From Bin55 sp965199895 (GTDB lineage Bacteria; Pseudomonadota; Gammaproteobacteria; Pseudomonadales; Azotimanducaceae), in contig CBDATJ010000014.1 of the NCBI GenBank assembly GCA_965199895.1, forward strand, positions 1 to 54,957: a DNA stretch of 54,957 nt, read 5' to 3'. A program made the translations under genes and the position numbers. Positions 1-8,598 of this stretch are shown here, one piece after another (the first letter of the stretch is position 1; each line of letters starts with the position of its first letter). The notes under the pieces are model-generated. The model ran no database searches. It had not been told where the DNA came from and saw only the letters and a program-made list of their open reading frames with translations.

Positions 1-97
1 ACAGAGTTAAGCAATTGCAACCACTCATCGATTTGTGGTATTCCGTACTCGAACAGAGAACAATCCCCGAAGAACTTCCTGCCTTAAGTTCAGAGAA

Positions 98-1014
98 ATG
101 AAGGTTGCACTCACAGGTAGCTCAGGTAATCTGGGTTATTTCGTCCTAAGACGATTGGTAGAGGATGGAAGAGTATCCGAGCGTTGGTTCGTAACCCAGA
201 ACACACCCATCAGCTGGAAAAAACGTTGAGTGGGTTGTAGGTGATATGACAAGCTCTGAGAGCATTGCTGCACTCCTTGAGGGCTGCACCTCTATTGTTC
301 ATCTCGGTTTCAATCACTTACCCGGTCGATATCGAGGTGGTGAGGGATCTGATCCCGTTGCTTTTTGGAACACAAACTTTGGTTCGACCATTGAGATGCT
401 TGAACAAAGCCGACGGGCTGGTGTTGAGCGAGTCGTTCTACTCTCTTCCCGAGCCGTATTTGATGGACTTGTTCAGTCTGATCAATGGGTTGATGATCGA
501 GAGCGTCCTCGCCCAACCACTCACTATGGATTATTGAAGTACGCTAACGAAGAACTTGCTCACCTCTACGAAAACGACCTCACGGTGTGTACATTGCGTC
601 CATACCGGTGTCTATGGTTGTATCAGTCCCATCGAAAAGAGTAAATGGTGGACGCTCGTAACCAAATTTATCATTTCGGATCAAGAGCTAGAGAGTTTTG
701 AGGATTCACCACGGACAGAAGTGCATGGAGCTGATGCAGCTGACGCAATAGTGAAGCTTCTAGCTGCACCCGCAAACGATGTAGCCAGCCAATCCTTCAA
801 CTGTTCGGACGTTGTAGTGAGTGAACGATACCTAGTTCAAACTGCACGAACCATTGCTGACAGAAAGGGCGACATCCAAAATCTCAATCATGAGATTACT
901 GTACCTAGTGGCGCACAAAACCGTATGGGTACTCGTGCACTCAACTCATTGGGGTGGACTGGGGGAGGTATCTCCAAGTTGCATGCAACTATTCAAGAAC
1001 TACTCAACTATTAA
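98..1014 (+). pseudogene. NAD-dependent epimerase/dehydratase, frameshifted
   Basis: The N-terminus (MKVALTGSSGNLG) is the glycine-rich NAD(P)-binding motif of an extended SDR / sugar epimerase. The reading then moves through three frames: 98 to about 225, about 225 to 600, and about 600 to 1014. The first shift lies in a run of A (near 220). The second lies near 600, where the LRP and TGVYG motifs are separated by one extra base. Between the shifts the family features are in order, including the VVLLSS strand and the YGLLKYANE catalytic YxxxK motif. The full length would be about 300 residues, normal for the family. The gene is either decayed or carries assembly indels. The substrate cannot be told. 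It converges on the HAD remnant at 1033. Confidence 0.75.
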
Positions 1015-1032
1015 AGAAACTTCAGTAAATCG

Positions 1033-1746
1033 CTAAGTTGAGTAATCTGCCCAGTTAGATTGCGTAGGTGGGTGGGTGTTTCCTGTTTGGTTTAGGTGAA
1101 CGGTACTCATTCCAACACTATTTCCGCCCTGGACATCGTTGATTTCAGAATCTCCCACAAATACAGTGTCACCGGGCTGCACGCCCATCTCTGAACACGT
1201 CATCAAAAAGATAGTTGAATCGGGCTTACAAGACTGTGCATGTTCAGAACTAATCACAACGTCGAAATAGTCATACAAGTTCCACCCTCTTGAGAAGAGG
1301 TTCAAACCAATCATCATCAATATTGGAAACTATAGCTAACTTGTATGAGCGGTTTCTAAGTTCTTGGAGCGTCTCAATGCAATCAGGTTGGAGTCTTAGA
1401 TGCTCACACTACTGTATCTCGTTGAAGATCGGCAAACTGTTTGAGCATGGAGTCGGCCAATTTCCCTACCTAAATCACCATAGATTCGTTTCAAACTGGT
1501 TTTGACCAAATCGGTGTGAAGAAAAAAGGGTACAGTGGCATAGTCTTTTGAGACTTGCGACCGAGTTTCACGGAATCGCCTTAGCAATTCTGAAATCTTA
1601 ATTTCAAGACGAGTTAAACGTTTGAGTTGTTCAAGATTCTGTATCAGAATCGCGTCTGATAGGGGGACAAATAGTGTGTCTCCCAGATCAAAGAAGACGG
1701 CTTTATGACGTATTTGGTCGTTACCGAAACCGTGGAAAGTAGACAT
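1033..1746 (-). pseudogene. HAD-superfamily hydrolase, frameshifted
   Basis: On the minus strand the start encodes KAVFFDLGDTLF, close to HAD motif I (DxDxT/V), though here it reads DLGDT, a variant of the usual D-x-D-G-T. The frame is lost around 1400-1470. It is regained with TCSEMGVQPGDTVFVGDSEINDVQGG, which is motif IV plus the following helix (GDSxxNDVxG) of phosphoglycolate-phosphatase-like enzymes. At least two frame changes are needed to join the halves, so no intact product is made as the sequence stands. The start at 1746 is preferred because the motif follows closely. The substrate is unknown. Both this gene and its convergent neighbour are broken, so this corner of the window is decaying or poorly assembled. 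Confidence 0.7.
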
Positions 1747-1967
1747 AACGCAGGGATTGTACAAGCAGATGACTGACAGTCATTGATTGAGCTGTGATGC
1801 AAAATCTAATGGTGTTGAGTAGGGTCTGCGTAGTGAAATGAAGCCGCCTGCAGATTTCAAGCTTAATATTCTTAGTTCGTCTTCCCAATGTGGGGAGATC
1901 AATTGCTCCGAGCACTCAGGAATAACCTGAGTTGAACTCGTCAACAAACTAAGGGAGAATCGTGAAT

Positions 1968-2714
1968 ATGGGAAAAGTAGCAATCATCACGGGAGCTGCT
2001 TCCGGAATCGGTAGAGAGACTACTCTCGCATTGCTAGAGAATGGTTATTCGGTCGTAGGGGCCGGTCGTAGAGAAAGCATGCTACTCAGCCTCGAAGAAG
2101 ATGCGAACGCTTCTGAGCAGCTGCTCACGATTCCAACCGATGTCGGCAAAGAGAGTGATGTCAGTCGATTGTTTGACATAACGATTTCTCGTTACGGAAG
2201 GTTAGACTTGCTTTTCAACAACGCAGGAATTGGTGCACCCGCGATTCCGATGGAAGATCTGACTCTGTCGCAATGGAACAACGTAGTTCAGACCAATCTT
2301 ACTGGAGCTTTTTTGTGCACCCGTGCAGCTCTGAAAATCATGAAGTACCAAACTCCCAAAGGAGGACGCATCATCAATAATGGTTCAATAGCCTCCCACA
2401 TACCTCGACCTTTGTCCGCACCCTATACCGCAACCAAACATGCTCTACTGGGGTTGACAAAATCAACCGCTTTGGATGGTAGAGACCATGATGTTGTTTG
2501 TTGTCAACTAGACATCGGCAACGTTTCTACTGAAATGACTTCACGCATGAGCGATGGCGTACTTCAAGCTGATGGTTCTCGAAAGCCTGAACCCACTTTC
2601 GATGTCCAACATGTCGCTGAATCAGTTGTTTACTTAGATAGTCTCCCTCTGGATGCCAACGTTCAGTTCATGACCATACTAGCTTCAAAAATGCCCTTTG
2701 CGGGGCGAGGTTAG
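1968..2714 (+). CDS. SDR family NAD(P)-dependent oxidoreductase
   Basis: This is a classical short-chain dehydrogenase of about 248 residues. Residues 5-20 carry the cofactor motif TGAASGIG. NNAG follows near residue 88, a catalytic Ser lies around 139-143 and YTATK (YxxxK) near 154. The ATG at 1968 sits 10 bases after a GGGAG ribosome site; a GTG two codons earlier (1962) is the alternative. The substrate is unknown. The gene ends 7 bases from the convergent smpB. Its 3' half, together with smpB sequence, is the source of the degraded fragments found three times between 5.3 and 17.5 kb, so this is the intact parental locus. Confidence 0.88.
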   Translation: MGKVAIITGAASGIGRETTLALLENGYSVVGAGRRESMLLSLEEDANASEQLLTIPTDVGKESDVSRLFDITISRYGRLDLLFNNAGIGAPAIPMEDLTLSQWNNVVQTNLTGAFLCTRAALKIMKYQTPKGGRIINNGSIASHIPRPLSAPYTATKHALLGLTKSTALDGRDHDVVCCQLDIGNVSTEMTSRMSDGVLQADGSRKPEPTFDVQHVAESVVYLDSLPLDANVQFMTILASKMPFAGRG

Positions 2715-2721
2715 TCAGGAA

Positions 2722-3186
2722 TCAGTCTGAGCGCAGGGCTCGTTGCTGTTCGCGCTGCGTTTCCCTTTCCTTCAGAACTCTGCGTTTGTCGTAGTTTTTC
2801 CGCCCTGTCCCTAACGCAATTTCACATTTCACTAAGTGTCCAGACCAATAGACGGAGAGAGCAATACATGCTCGTCCCCGAGTTTGCACCGCAGAGTAGA
2901 TCTGACCCAATTCGTGCTCATGTAACAACAGTTTGCGACTACGATCTGATTCTGTCTTGATGTGGGTCGAAGCGCTCGCTAGTGGTTCAATCCGGAGTCC
3001 CTTGAGAAAAGCTTCACCGTCCTTCATCATCACATAAGCATCGCTGAGATTTGCTTTACCTGCTCGCAAACTCTTCACTTCCCAACCTTCAAGGGCAATA
3101 CCCGCATCAAACGAACGTTCAACGGAATAATCGAATCTACCTCGCCTGTTGCGGGCGATGATGCGCTTGGATGGTTTTGTCGTCAT
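2722..3186 (-). CDS. smpB: SsrA-binding protein SmpB
   Basis: SmpB binds tmRNA and is required for its delivery to stalled ribosomes in trans-translation. At 154 residues it has the usual length. It starts with IARNRRGRFDY and EGWEVKSLRAGK, the signature of the OB-fold core. It ends in the lysine/arginine-rich tail (GRKNYDKR, then RETQREQQRALRSD) that enters the decoding centre. The ATG at 3186 fits the family start. The tmRNA gene was not seen nearby. The gene heads the conserved smpB / ratA / rnfH / bamE neighbourhood, here with a symporter gene inserted after it. Degraded copies of its 3' part lie near 5.8, 10.8 and 17.1 kb. Confidence 0.97.
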   Translation of the reverse strand: MTTKPSKRIIARNRRGRFDYSVERSFDAGIALEGWEVKSLRAGKANLSDAYVMMKDGEAFLKGLRIEPLASASTHIKTESDRSRKLLLHEHELGQIYSAVQTRGRACIALSVYWSGHLVKCEIALGTGRKNYDKRRVLKERETQREQQRALRSD

Positions 3187-3396
3187 GTCTTGCTAGAGAC
3201 ACCTGAAATGGTTGCAGGAATATTACGAAGTGGCGAAACAGAAATAGTAGTAAATCTATGATTGTCAATCTCTAGATGTTCGTATCAGTAACCTCTTGAC
3301 TGGTTGATGTTACTATACTAGCAGTTTTGATTATCCTATACTCTTGCAGCAACCGAGATTTTCGGTTGAAATTTGAATATTCGGAATAAAGAAGAG

Positions 3397-4824
3397 ATGG
3401 CAGACATTCAAACTACTAGCAACACTACTCAACATGGAATGTGGTCAAACCGTACGCTATTCGTGCTGGCAGCTGTCGGTTCAGCTGTCGGCTTGGGAAA
3501 CATTTGGAAATTCCCTTACATGATGGGAGAACATGGAGGAGGAGCATTCTTCCTTGTTTATCTGTTGTGTATTGTTCTAATCGGATTTCCAGTTATGGCA
3601 GCTGAAATCACCATCGGTCGTGAGGGTAGGTCTAGTCCCGTAAATGCTCTACTCAACCTAACCCGAGAGCACAAGCTGTCTTCAAATTGGAGTTTGATCG
3701 GGTGGCTTGGGATCGTAGGTGCTATTGTCATTCTGTCTTTCTATGCGGTGATTGCTGGGTGGATCCTTCATTACACAATCGAATTGTTTGCTGGATCCTT
3801 CAACAACATTGAAGCAGATACAACTGGCGATGTCTTTGATCAATTTCTTAGCAAACCATGGCTCTTACTATTGTGGTTTACGATTTTTTTGCTAGGTACT
3901 TTTGTGGTTGTCGCACGTGGAGTCAACAAAGGTTTGGAAACTGCTATTCGGATTTGTATGCCGCTACTCTTTCTCCTGTTGTTAGTGATGCTCGTCTATG
4001 GGATCGCACAGGGGGGATTGATGCAGTCTATGGGCTTTATGCTTGATTTTGATTTCTCAAAGCTCACTTGGGATGCTTTGTTGGATGCTATGGGCCATGC
4101 CTTCTTCACACTTTCTATAGGTATGGGTGCCATCATGGCTTATGGAGCATATATGCCCCGTGAAGGCTCAGTCAAATCTGCTGTTAGCATCATCGTAGTG
4201 GTAGACACACTCGTTGCGATTGTCGCAGGGCTTGCAATCTTTTCCATCGTATTTTCGCAAGGACTTGAGGAAGCACAATCAGTAGGACTCTTGTTTGTCA
4301 CTGCACCTGAGGCTTTTGGTAGCTTACCTTTAGGGTGGTTTTTTGGTGGGCTATTCTTTCTGTTTGTGTCGCTAGCAGCCTTTACATCTGCAATTTCTCT
4401 TGCTGAACCATCCGTAGCTTACTTTGTTGAGAAATTCAAAGCAAAAAGATGGATCGTTGCAGCGATCATTGGGGCGATCACTTGGTTCCTTGGACTATTG
4501 AGTGTGTTTTCATTCAACGTTTTAGGGGATTTCAAGCCGTTGTTTGACTGGACATTTTTTGACTTGTTTGACAAGAGCGTTACATGGTTTGTCATGCCAC
4601 TTGGCGGCTTGTTTATAGTGATCTTTGTCGGCTATTTCCTTCCCTGGGAAAGGGTACGCAATGCTATGAATATCCAATCAGAATTCGGTTGGAAGATTTG
4701 GTTAGTCTCGATTCGCTATATTGCGCCCTTGTCAATTTTGGCGATATTTCTGCTAACTCTTTACAGCGAATTTTTGGTAGAGTATTTTTTCTCCAATCCA
4801 GCTTCAGTTCAGCCTACCGAATAG
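3397..4824 (+). CDS. Sodium-dependent symporter, NSS/SNF family
   Basis: This is a neurotransmitter:sodium symporter homologue of the LeuT fold with about 12 predicted membrane helices over 475 residues. The first helix carries the hallmark AAVGSAVGLGNIWKFPY, whose unwound region binds sodium and substrate in LeuT. Glycine-rich and aromatic segments follow, as in bacterial members. The substrate is probably an amino acid or related amine, but cannot be set from sequence. The start is uncertain: the ATG at 3397 is taken, and an in-frame TTG lies at 3373. The gene is divergent from smpB across 210 bases and ends 3 bases before ratA. Symporters of this family are not usual members of the smpB-ratA block, so it may be an insertion. 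Confidence 0.9.
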   Translation: MADIQTTSNTTQHGMWSNRTLFVLAAVGSAVGLGNIWKFPYMMGEHGGGAFFLVYLLCIVLIGFPVMAAEITIGREGRSSPVNALLNLTREHKLSSNWSLIGWLGIVGAIVILSFYAVIAGWILHYTIELFAGSFNNIEADTTGDVFDQFLSKPWLLLLWFTIFLLGTFVVVARGVNKGLETAIRICMPLLFLLLLVMLVYGIAQGGLMQSMGFMLDFDFSKLTWDALLDAMGHAFFTLSIGMGAIMAYGAYMPREGSVKSAVSIIVVVDTLVAIVAGLAIFSIVFSQGLEEAQSVGLLFVTAPEAFGSLPLGWFFGGLFFLFVSLAAFTSAISLAEPSVAYFVEKFKAKRWIVAAIIGAITWFLGLLSVFSFNVLGDFKPLFDWTFFDLFDKSVTWFVMPLGGLFIVIFVGYFLPWERVRNAMNIQSEFGWKIWLVSIRYIAPLSILAIFLLTLYSEFLVEYFFSNPASVQPTE

Positions 4825-4827
4825 AGC

Positions 4828-5271
4828 ATGGGGCTGAGTCGTGTCTCACAGAGTGTACTGCTACCTTATGCAATCCAGGATGTGTATCAATTGGTTGCGG
4901 ATGTCGATTCGTACCACAAGTTCTTACCCTGGGTTAAGCAGTCTCAGGTCACAGAACAAAGTGATGAATCGATCATCGGCTTTATTGATGTGCGAGTCGC
5001 TGGTTTCTCTGAAACACTAGTAACCAAGAACCAACTACGACCCTTTAAACAAATTGACTTGGAGTTCTTGGAAGGTCCGTTTTCTCAATTTACGGGAGCA
5101 TGGCGATTCTCTGACCTCAAATTTGGATGCAAAGCCACCCTTGAGCTAAATTTTGAATTTAAACCACGATTATTGCGATTGTTTACTTCCAAGGTAATGG
5201 ACAAAATCATTGATCATGTGATGAAGGCCTTCATCGAACGTGCACGTTCTATCCTCAAAGAATGCGAATGA
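4828..5271 (+). CDS. ratA: RatA / COQ10-like START-domain protein
   Basis: This 147-residue protein of the polyketide cyclase / START superfamily matches the RatA-Coq10 group. It starts with a basic first strand (SRVSQSVLLPYAIQDVYQLVADVDSYHKFLPW) and ends with the long amphipathic helix (SKVMDKIIDHVMKAFIERAR). Coq10 relatives bind ubiquinone and support respiration; E. coli RatA has also been reported to affect ribosomal subunit joining. The stop overlaps the first codons of a degraded rnfH copy (ATG at 5262). This shows that ratA and rnfH were once translationally coupled here before the cassette insertion moved the intact rnfH 4.9 kb away. Confidence 0.92.
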   Translation: MGLSRVSQSVLLPYAIQDVYQLVADVDSYHKFLPWVKQSQVTEQSDESIIGFIDVRVAGFSETLVTKNQLRPFKQIDLEFLEGPFSQFTGAWRFSDLKFGCKATLELNFEFKPRLLRLFTSKVMDKIIDHVMKAFIERARSILKECE

Positions 5272-5311
5272 CCATCGTCTAGGTTGAAGCAGGACTGTCG
5301 TGGTGTATGAG
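5262..5311 (+). pseudogene. rnfH 5' fragment (copy I boundary)
   Basis: The DNA after ratA matches the start of the intact rnfH at 10169, with codons for M-R-x-T-I-V followed by sequence for E-A-G. Codon 7 has become TAG. After about 50 bases, at a shared GAGGTTGA, the match switches to the SDR gene. The fragment overlaps the ratA stop as the original rnfH would have. The same rnfH-to-SDR junction recurs inverted at 12709-12779, so it marks the end of a duplicated unit and not random decay. Confidence 0.75.
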
Positions 5312-5788
5312 GTTGACTCGAATCAGAATTGCTAGGGTTGGTACCCCTCGGTGCAAGAACAGACCCTGTCGCAATAGACAACGTAGTTCAGACAATCTTA
5401 CTGGAGCATTTTGTGTCCCCGTGAGCAGCTCTGAAACTATGAAGTACTAAACTCCCAAAGGAGGACGCATCATCAATAATCATTCACTACCCTCCCAATA
5501 CCCCGACCTTTAATGGCATTCTATACCGCAACCAAACATCACTCTACTGGGGTTGACAAAATCAACCGCTGGAGATAGAGACCCTGATGTTGTTTGTTGT
5601 CGACTAGATATAGGCAACGTTTCTACTGAAATGTCTTCAAGCTTGATGGTTCTCGAAAGCCTGAACCCACTTTCGATGTCTAACAGTCGCTGATCAGACG
5701 TTACTTAGTAGAGAGTCTCCCTCTGGATACCAACATTCAGTTCAAGAACATCCTAGCAACAAAGGTACCGTTTGCGGGGCGAATTTAG
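5311..5788 (+). pseudogene. SDR oxidoreductase fragment (copy I)
   Basis: This is a degraded copy of the SDR gene at 1968-2714, starting from about its codon for the NNAG region (near 2200) and running to the stop. Long identical stretches remain, for example the segment around GGAGGACGCATCATC and the final GTTTGCGGGGCGA, but there are many small indels and stop codons. It lies just downstream of the rnfH fragment and just upstream of an smpB fragment, in the same order as the parental SDR-smpB locus. Confidence 0.8.
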
Positions 5789-5895
5789 TCAGAAATCAGT
5801 TTGAGAAGCCAAGGTTCGTTGCTGTTGGCACTGCGTTTCTCTTTCTTTTTGAACTCTGTGTTTGGGGTGCAATCAGCATCCTTCCAGTCGATAAT
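5789..5895 (-). pseudogene. smpB 3' fragment (copy I)
   Basis: About 100 bases match the 3' end of smpB (the region coding the basic tail, around GCACTGCGTTTC and GAACTCTGTGTTTG). The match then jumps to sequence resembling an internal smpB segment (GGTGCAATC) and ends at CCAGTCGATAATCC. Relative to copy II about 300 bases of smpB are missing. Copy III shows nearly the same deletion. Confidence 0.65.
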
Positions 5896-6406
5896 CCATC
5901 TCCCAAAGCTGCCCCATCTTCGTGACCTGTCTGAAAAGTCCACCACTTTAATACCATTCACAGTTTTCCAGTTTTACAATCTTGAAGCAACGGACCCAGA
6001 CTCTCAACTTATTTCATCTTCAGCTTCTGACTTGGTCGGGGTGAAATCAAGCTTCAACCATCTGGATCTTCAGTATCTTCAGATATGTCAATGGCATACG
6101 AATGCTCGAATGAACTTGAGATCGAAAGAGTTCATGAGACTCGATCATCACGAAAGTTAAGGTACTTGAGGTCTAAGTATCTAATCCCTCTGATCAATTT
6201 TTGACGGTTAACATTTCGGGAATCAAAAACCTGAATTTTCTAGAGATGAGAGATGTGTATACTTGAGCCCTAAGGATTAGAGTTCTCACCAAAAATGCGG
6301 TTGTCCAACTAGTGGACGCATGCAGTGAACACAGTTTTATCGTTGCTAGGCCACCTGATTTGACTGCCCCGCATAAGCAATGGTGTGTAACCGTTCATAT
6401 ATAAAC
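5896..6406 (+). repeat. Conserved cassette leader, copy I
   Basis: This stretch of about 510 bases has no convincing gene. It is repeated upstream of each of the three secreted-protein genes (also 11205-11710, and inverted 16588-17084). Shared blocks include GACTTGGTCGGGGTGA, TTGAGGTCTAAGTAT and, near the gene, AACTAGTGGACGCATGCAGTG. Copy I differs from copies II and III by scattered substitutions and indels. A TATACT box at about 6257-6262 could be a promoter -10 element. A 119-codon open frame (5801-6160) is not kept in the other copies and is not called. Confidence 0.7.
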
Positions 6407-6922
6407 ATGAAACCTAAATTCAAAATCTTGTCACTTTGCTTCGTAGCATGTCTCTTGGTGGTTAGTGTAAAAAGCGAGACCATCTCCCCTGTTCCGTGGA
6501 TATTGTTACCTCCCTTTGGCAATCTCAATTCGATCTCAATCGCTGGAAGCGAAAGTCACGATCACCACGACAGAATGATCGTATGTGTGAGACCACTAAT
6601 GAGTTGGGAAGTTTCAATAGGTTATGGTGGTACCGGAGGATCCATTGGTGGACCTATAGGAGGGCACGACTGTTGGATCGACGGCGGGGTACCAGGGCGA
6701 CACGTCCACGACATAACGGAAAATTTAACTGAAGTTCGAAAGTTGGAACTTAGTTGTGCCATGGCACAAAAGCGTATGTACGCTGATGTAACAATCTCAG
6801 ACAACAGAAGATACCTTATCACAAGAATTCGAATTGGAGTTACTATTACTATGTATACTCTTATCGGTCGTGTTAGAGTAGATGCCGACACCTTCAACTC
6901 AACGTGTAGATCCGTCAATTAA
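6407..6922 (+). CDS. Small secreted His/Cys protein, cassette copy I
   Basis: I do not recognise this 171-residue protein. The N-terminus (MKPKFKILSLCFVACLLVV) is a clear Sec signal peptide. The mature part has four cysteines at positions shared with the two paralogues (in VCVRP, HDCW, LSCAMAQ, STCRS), suggesting two disulfides. Two histidine clusters, ESHDHHD and GRHVHDI, suggest metal binding, though this is only inferred. A glycine-rich stretch (GGTGGSIGGPIGG) lies between the first two cysteines. The motif MYADxxIxDxRxY is common to all copies. The ATG at 6407 is chosen because the signal peptide starts there. The gene is followed 33 bases later by a membrane-anchored protein gene with which it forms a cassette. 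Confidence 0.75.
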   Translation: MKPKFKILSLCFVACLLVVSVKSETISPVPWILLPPFGNLNSISIAGSESHDHHDRMIVCVRPLMSWEVSIGYGGTGGSIGGPIGGHDCWIDGGVPGRHVHDITENLTEVRKLELSCAMAQKRMYADVTISDNRRYLITRIRIGVTITMYTLIGRVRVDADTFNSTCRSVN

Positions 6923-6955
6923 GTTGACGCGGTTTTAAGTGGTTGATCCTCGAAA

Positions 6956-8503
6956 GTGAACAAAACTAGGCTATTTAGCTTCTCTTCGACACTAATCTTA
7001 CTTCTTGGGTTGGGGTATATCATCTTTATTGTGGATTGGCAAAGGGAAGACAAACTCACTGGGGGACAAACCTTAAACGAAATAGAGGTAGATCAGAGTA
7101 ACTCAAAAACTAATGGGAAAGAGGGTGCTGATATAGGAGATATAGACGTATTGAAACCTACCTCCCCCTTGGATACTTTTGATCCAAAGACCTACGATAT
7201 TGAGTCCATAATCAAACTAGCGGTTCAAACACATGACCAGCATGGTTTTGAATCGTTTCAACAGATCTTGAAATCGTTTCAGTCTGACAAATTCTCAAGC
7301 TATTTCAATCCAATCAAGGTTCTACCTGAACAGTCCTTGATCAATCTCATCTCCCATATCTATGCTTCAAAGTCCGTGAGTGCGGTAGGATTCACAGATA
7401 CTTTTGAAAAAACAATGGAATTTTCGGGCCACTCGCGTAAGCATATGCTCATGAGCCTGATCGATCAGTGGACAGATGTTGAACCTCGTGAAGCATACTT
7501 AACCGTTTCCTTGATTGAACCGACTAATTTTCGTCTCTGGTTGCAATACATCGTTCTAAAGCAGTGGGGAAAAAAGCAACCTCGAATTGTGATGGAGGAC
7601 TTAATGTCCTTTGATCGTAGAATCGGTTGGGTTGCAGAAAGAGAAGCCATGCTTGCGATTGCGCGCGAAACACCATCGGAAGCTTCAATCTACTTTGAGA
7701 GAGGTAAATTGAGTGGTCTTGAACTGGATCTTGTGGTCGAGATAGCAAAAAGCTGGACTAAACAAGATCCGGAGTCTGCATTTGATTGGATAGTAAATGA
7801 AGAGAACATTACAGAATTTGCTCGAGAAAGTGGTTTATCAATGGCTCTAGTGACTTTAGCCTGTCTAGATCCAAGGGATGCACTTCAAAGAGCTCTTGGA
7901 TTAAAAGAACAGACCAACCTAGGAATTCAATACCACCAACAAGTAATGAAACGGATAGCATCGGACAATTCAAATCTAGCCTTAGATCTGTTGAATGAGA
8001 TTACTGATGATGAACACACAGTTGCCCTCGCTATAGTGGTGGGGAGTCAATTAATTATGGAGAAAAAATTTGATTTGGCACAATCGGTTGGGGATACGCT
8101 CCCTCCCCATGATAAGCAGCAGTACCAAGGTTCAATATTAGGAACCTGGGCAACCCAAGACCCAATACACCTCCTTCAAAACATTCCAGACTTACCAGAA
8201 ACACTTGTACCACTGGCCGCTCAAACACTTCTGCTACAAAATGCCTTTGGTCAATGGTTTCAATTCTTGGACGACGCAACAGTCTCAGACCTTGAGTCAA
8301 AAGTTTCTAGCGATGTTATAGATGTGATTGAAAAAATGCAATATGATTCAGCCAATCCGTTTGAGCATGATGACGACCCACCAGCCTTCAAAGGCTATTC
8401 TATTACTGAGGTATCACAAATCTTATACATGGACTACTTGTACGAAAGTGGAGCAGTGTACTCTCTTTGGCTACTGAACGCACCCGGTTTACATGCACCT
8501 TGA
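6956..8503 (+). CDS. Membrane-anchored helical-repeat protein D1, copy I
   Basis: This 515-residue protein of no known family starts with one membrane helix (residues about 8-28, LILLLGLGYIIFIVDW), so the rest is probably periplasmic. The body is alpha-helical with recurring W-x(n)-DP-x-x-A-x-x-W/L elements (KSWTKQDPESAFDWI, GTWATQDPIHLL), like TPR/HEAT-type solenoids. The start is GTG at 6956. Residues of about 135-265 are nearly identical to the copy III homologue, also at the DNA level, whereas the flanks differ strongly, which suggests gene conversion. It lies between the secreted protein and D2, on the same strand. A scaffold or receptor role for the secreted protein is speculation. Confidence 0.75.
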   Translation: MNKTRLFSFSSTLILLLGLGYIIFIVDWQREDKLTGGQTLNEIEVDQSNSKTNGKEGADIGDIDVLKPTSPLDTFDPKTYDIESIIKLAVQTHDQHGFESFQQILKSFQSDKFSSYFNPIKVLPEQSLINLISHIYASKSVSAVGFTDTFEKTMEFSGHSRKHMLMSLIDQWTDVEPREAYLTVSLIEPTNFRLWLQYIVLKQWGKKQPRIVMEDLMSFDRRIGWVAEREAMLAIARETPSEASIYFERGKLSGLELDLVVEIAKSWTKQDPESAFDWIVNEENITEFARESGLSMALVTLACLDPRDALQRALGLKEQTNLGIQYHQQVMKRIASDNSNLALDLLNEITDDEHTVALAIVVGSQLIMEKKFDLAQSVGDTLPPHDKQQYQGSILGTWATQDPIHLLQNIPDLPETLVPLAAQTLLLQNAFGQWFQFLDDATVSDLESKVSSDVIDVIEKMQYDSANPFEHDDDPPAFKGYSITEVSQILYMDYLYESGAVYSLWLLNAPGLHAP

Positions 8504-8598
8504 TGATTCAATTTAACAGAGCTATTGGGTCCCTAAAAGGGCGATGTTTCAGACACTTCATCATCGTTTAACACGAAAAGGGGTTAATGGTCAATTAC

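Noticed and set aside
5801..6160. 119-codon open frame upstream of the copy I secreted protein
   Set aside because: It starts inside an smpB remnant and is broken in copies II and III, so it is a chance frame.
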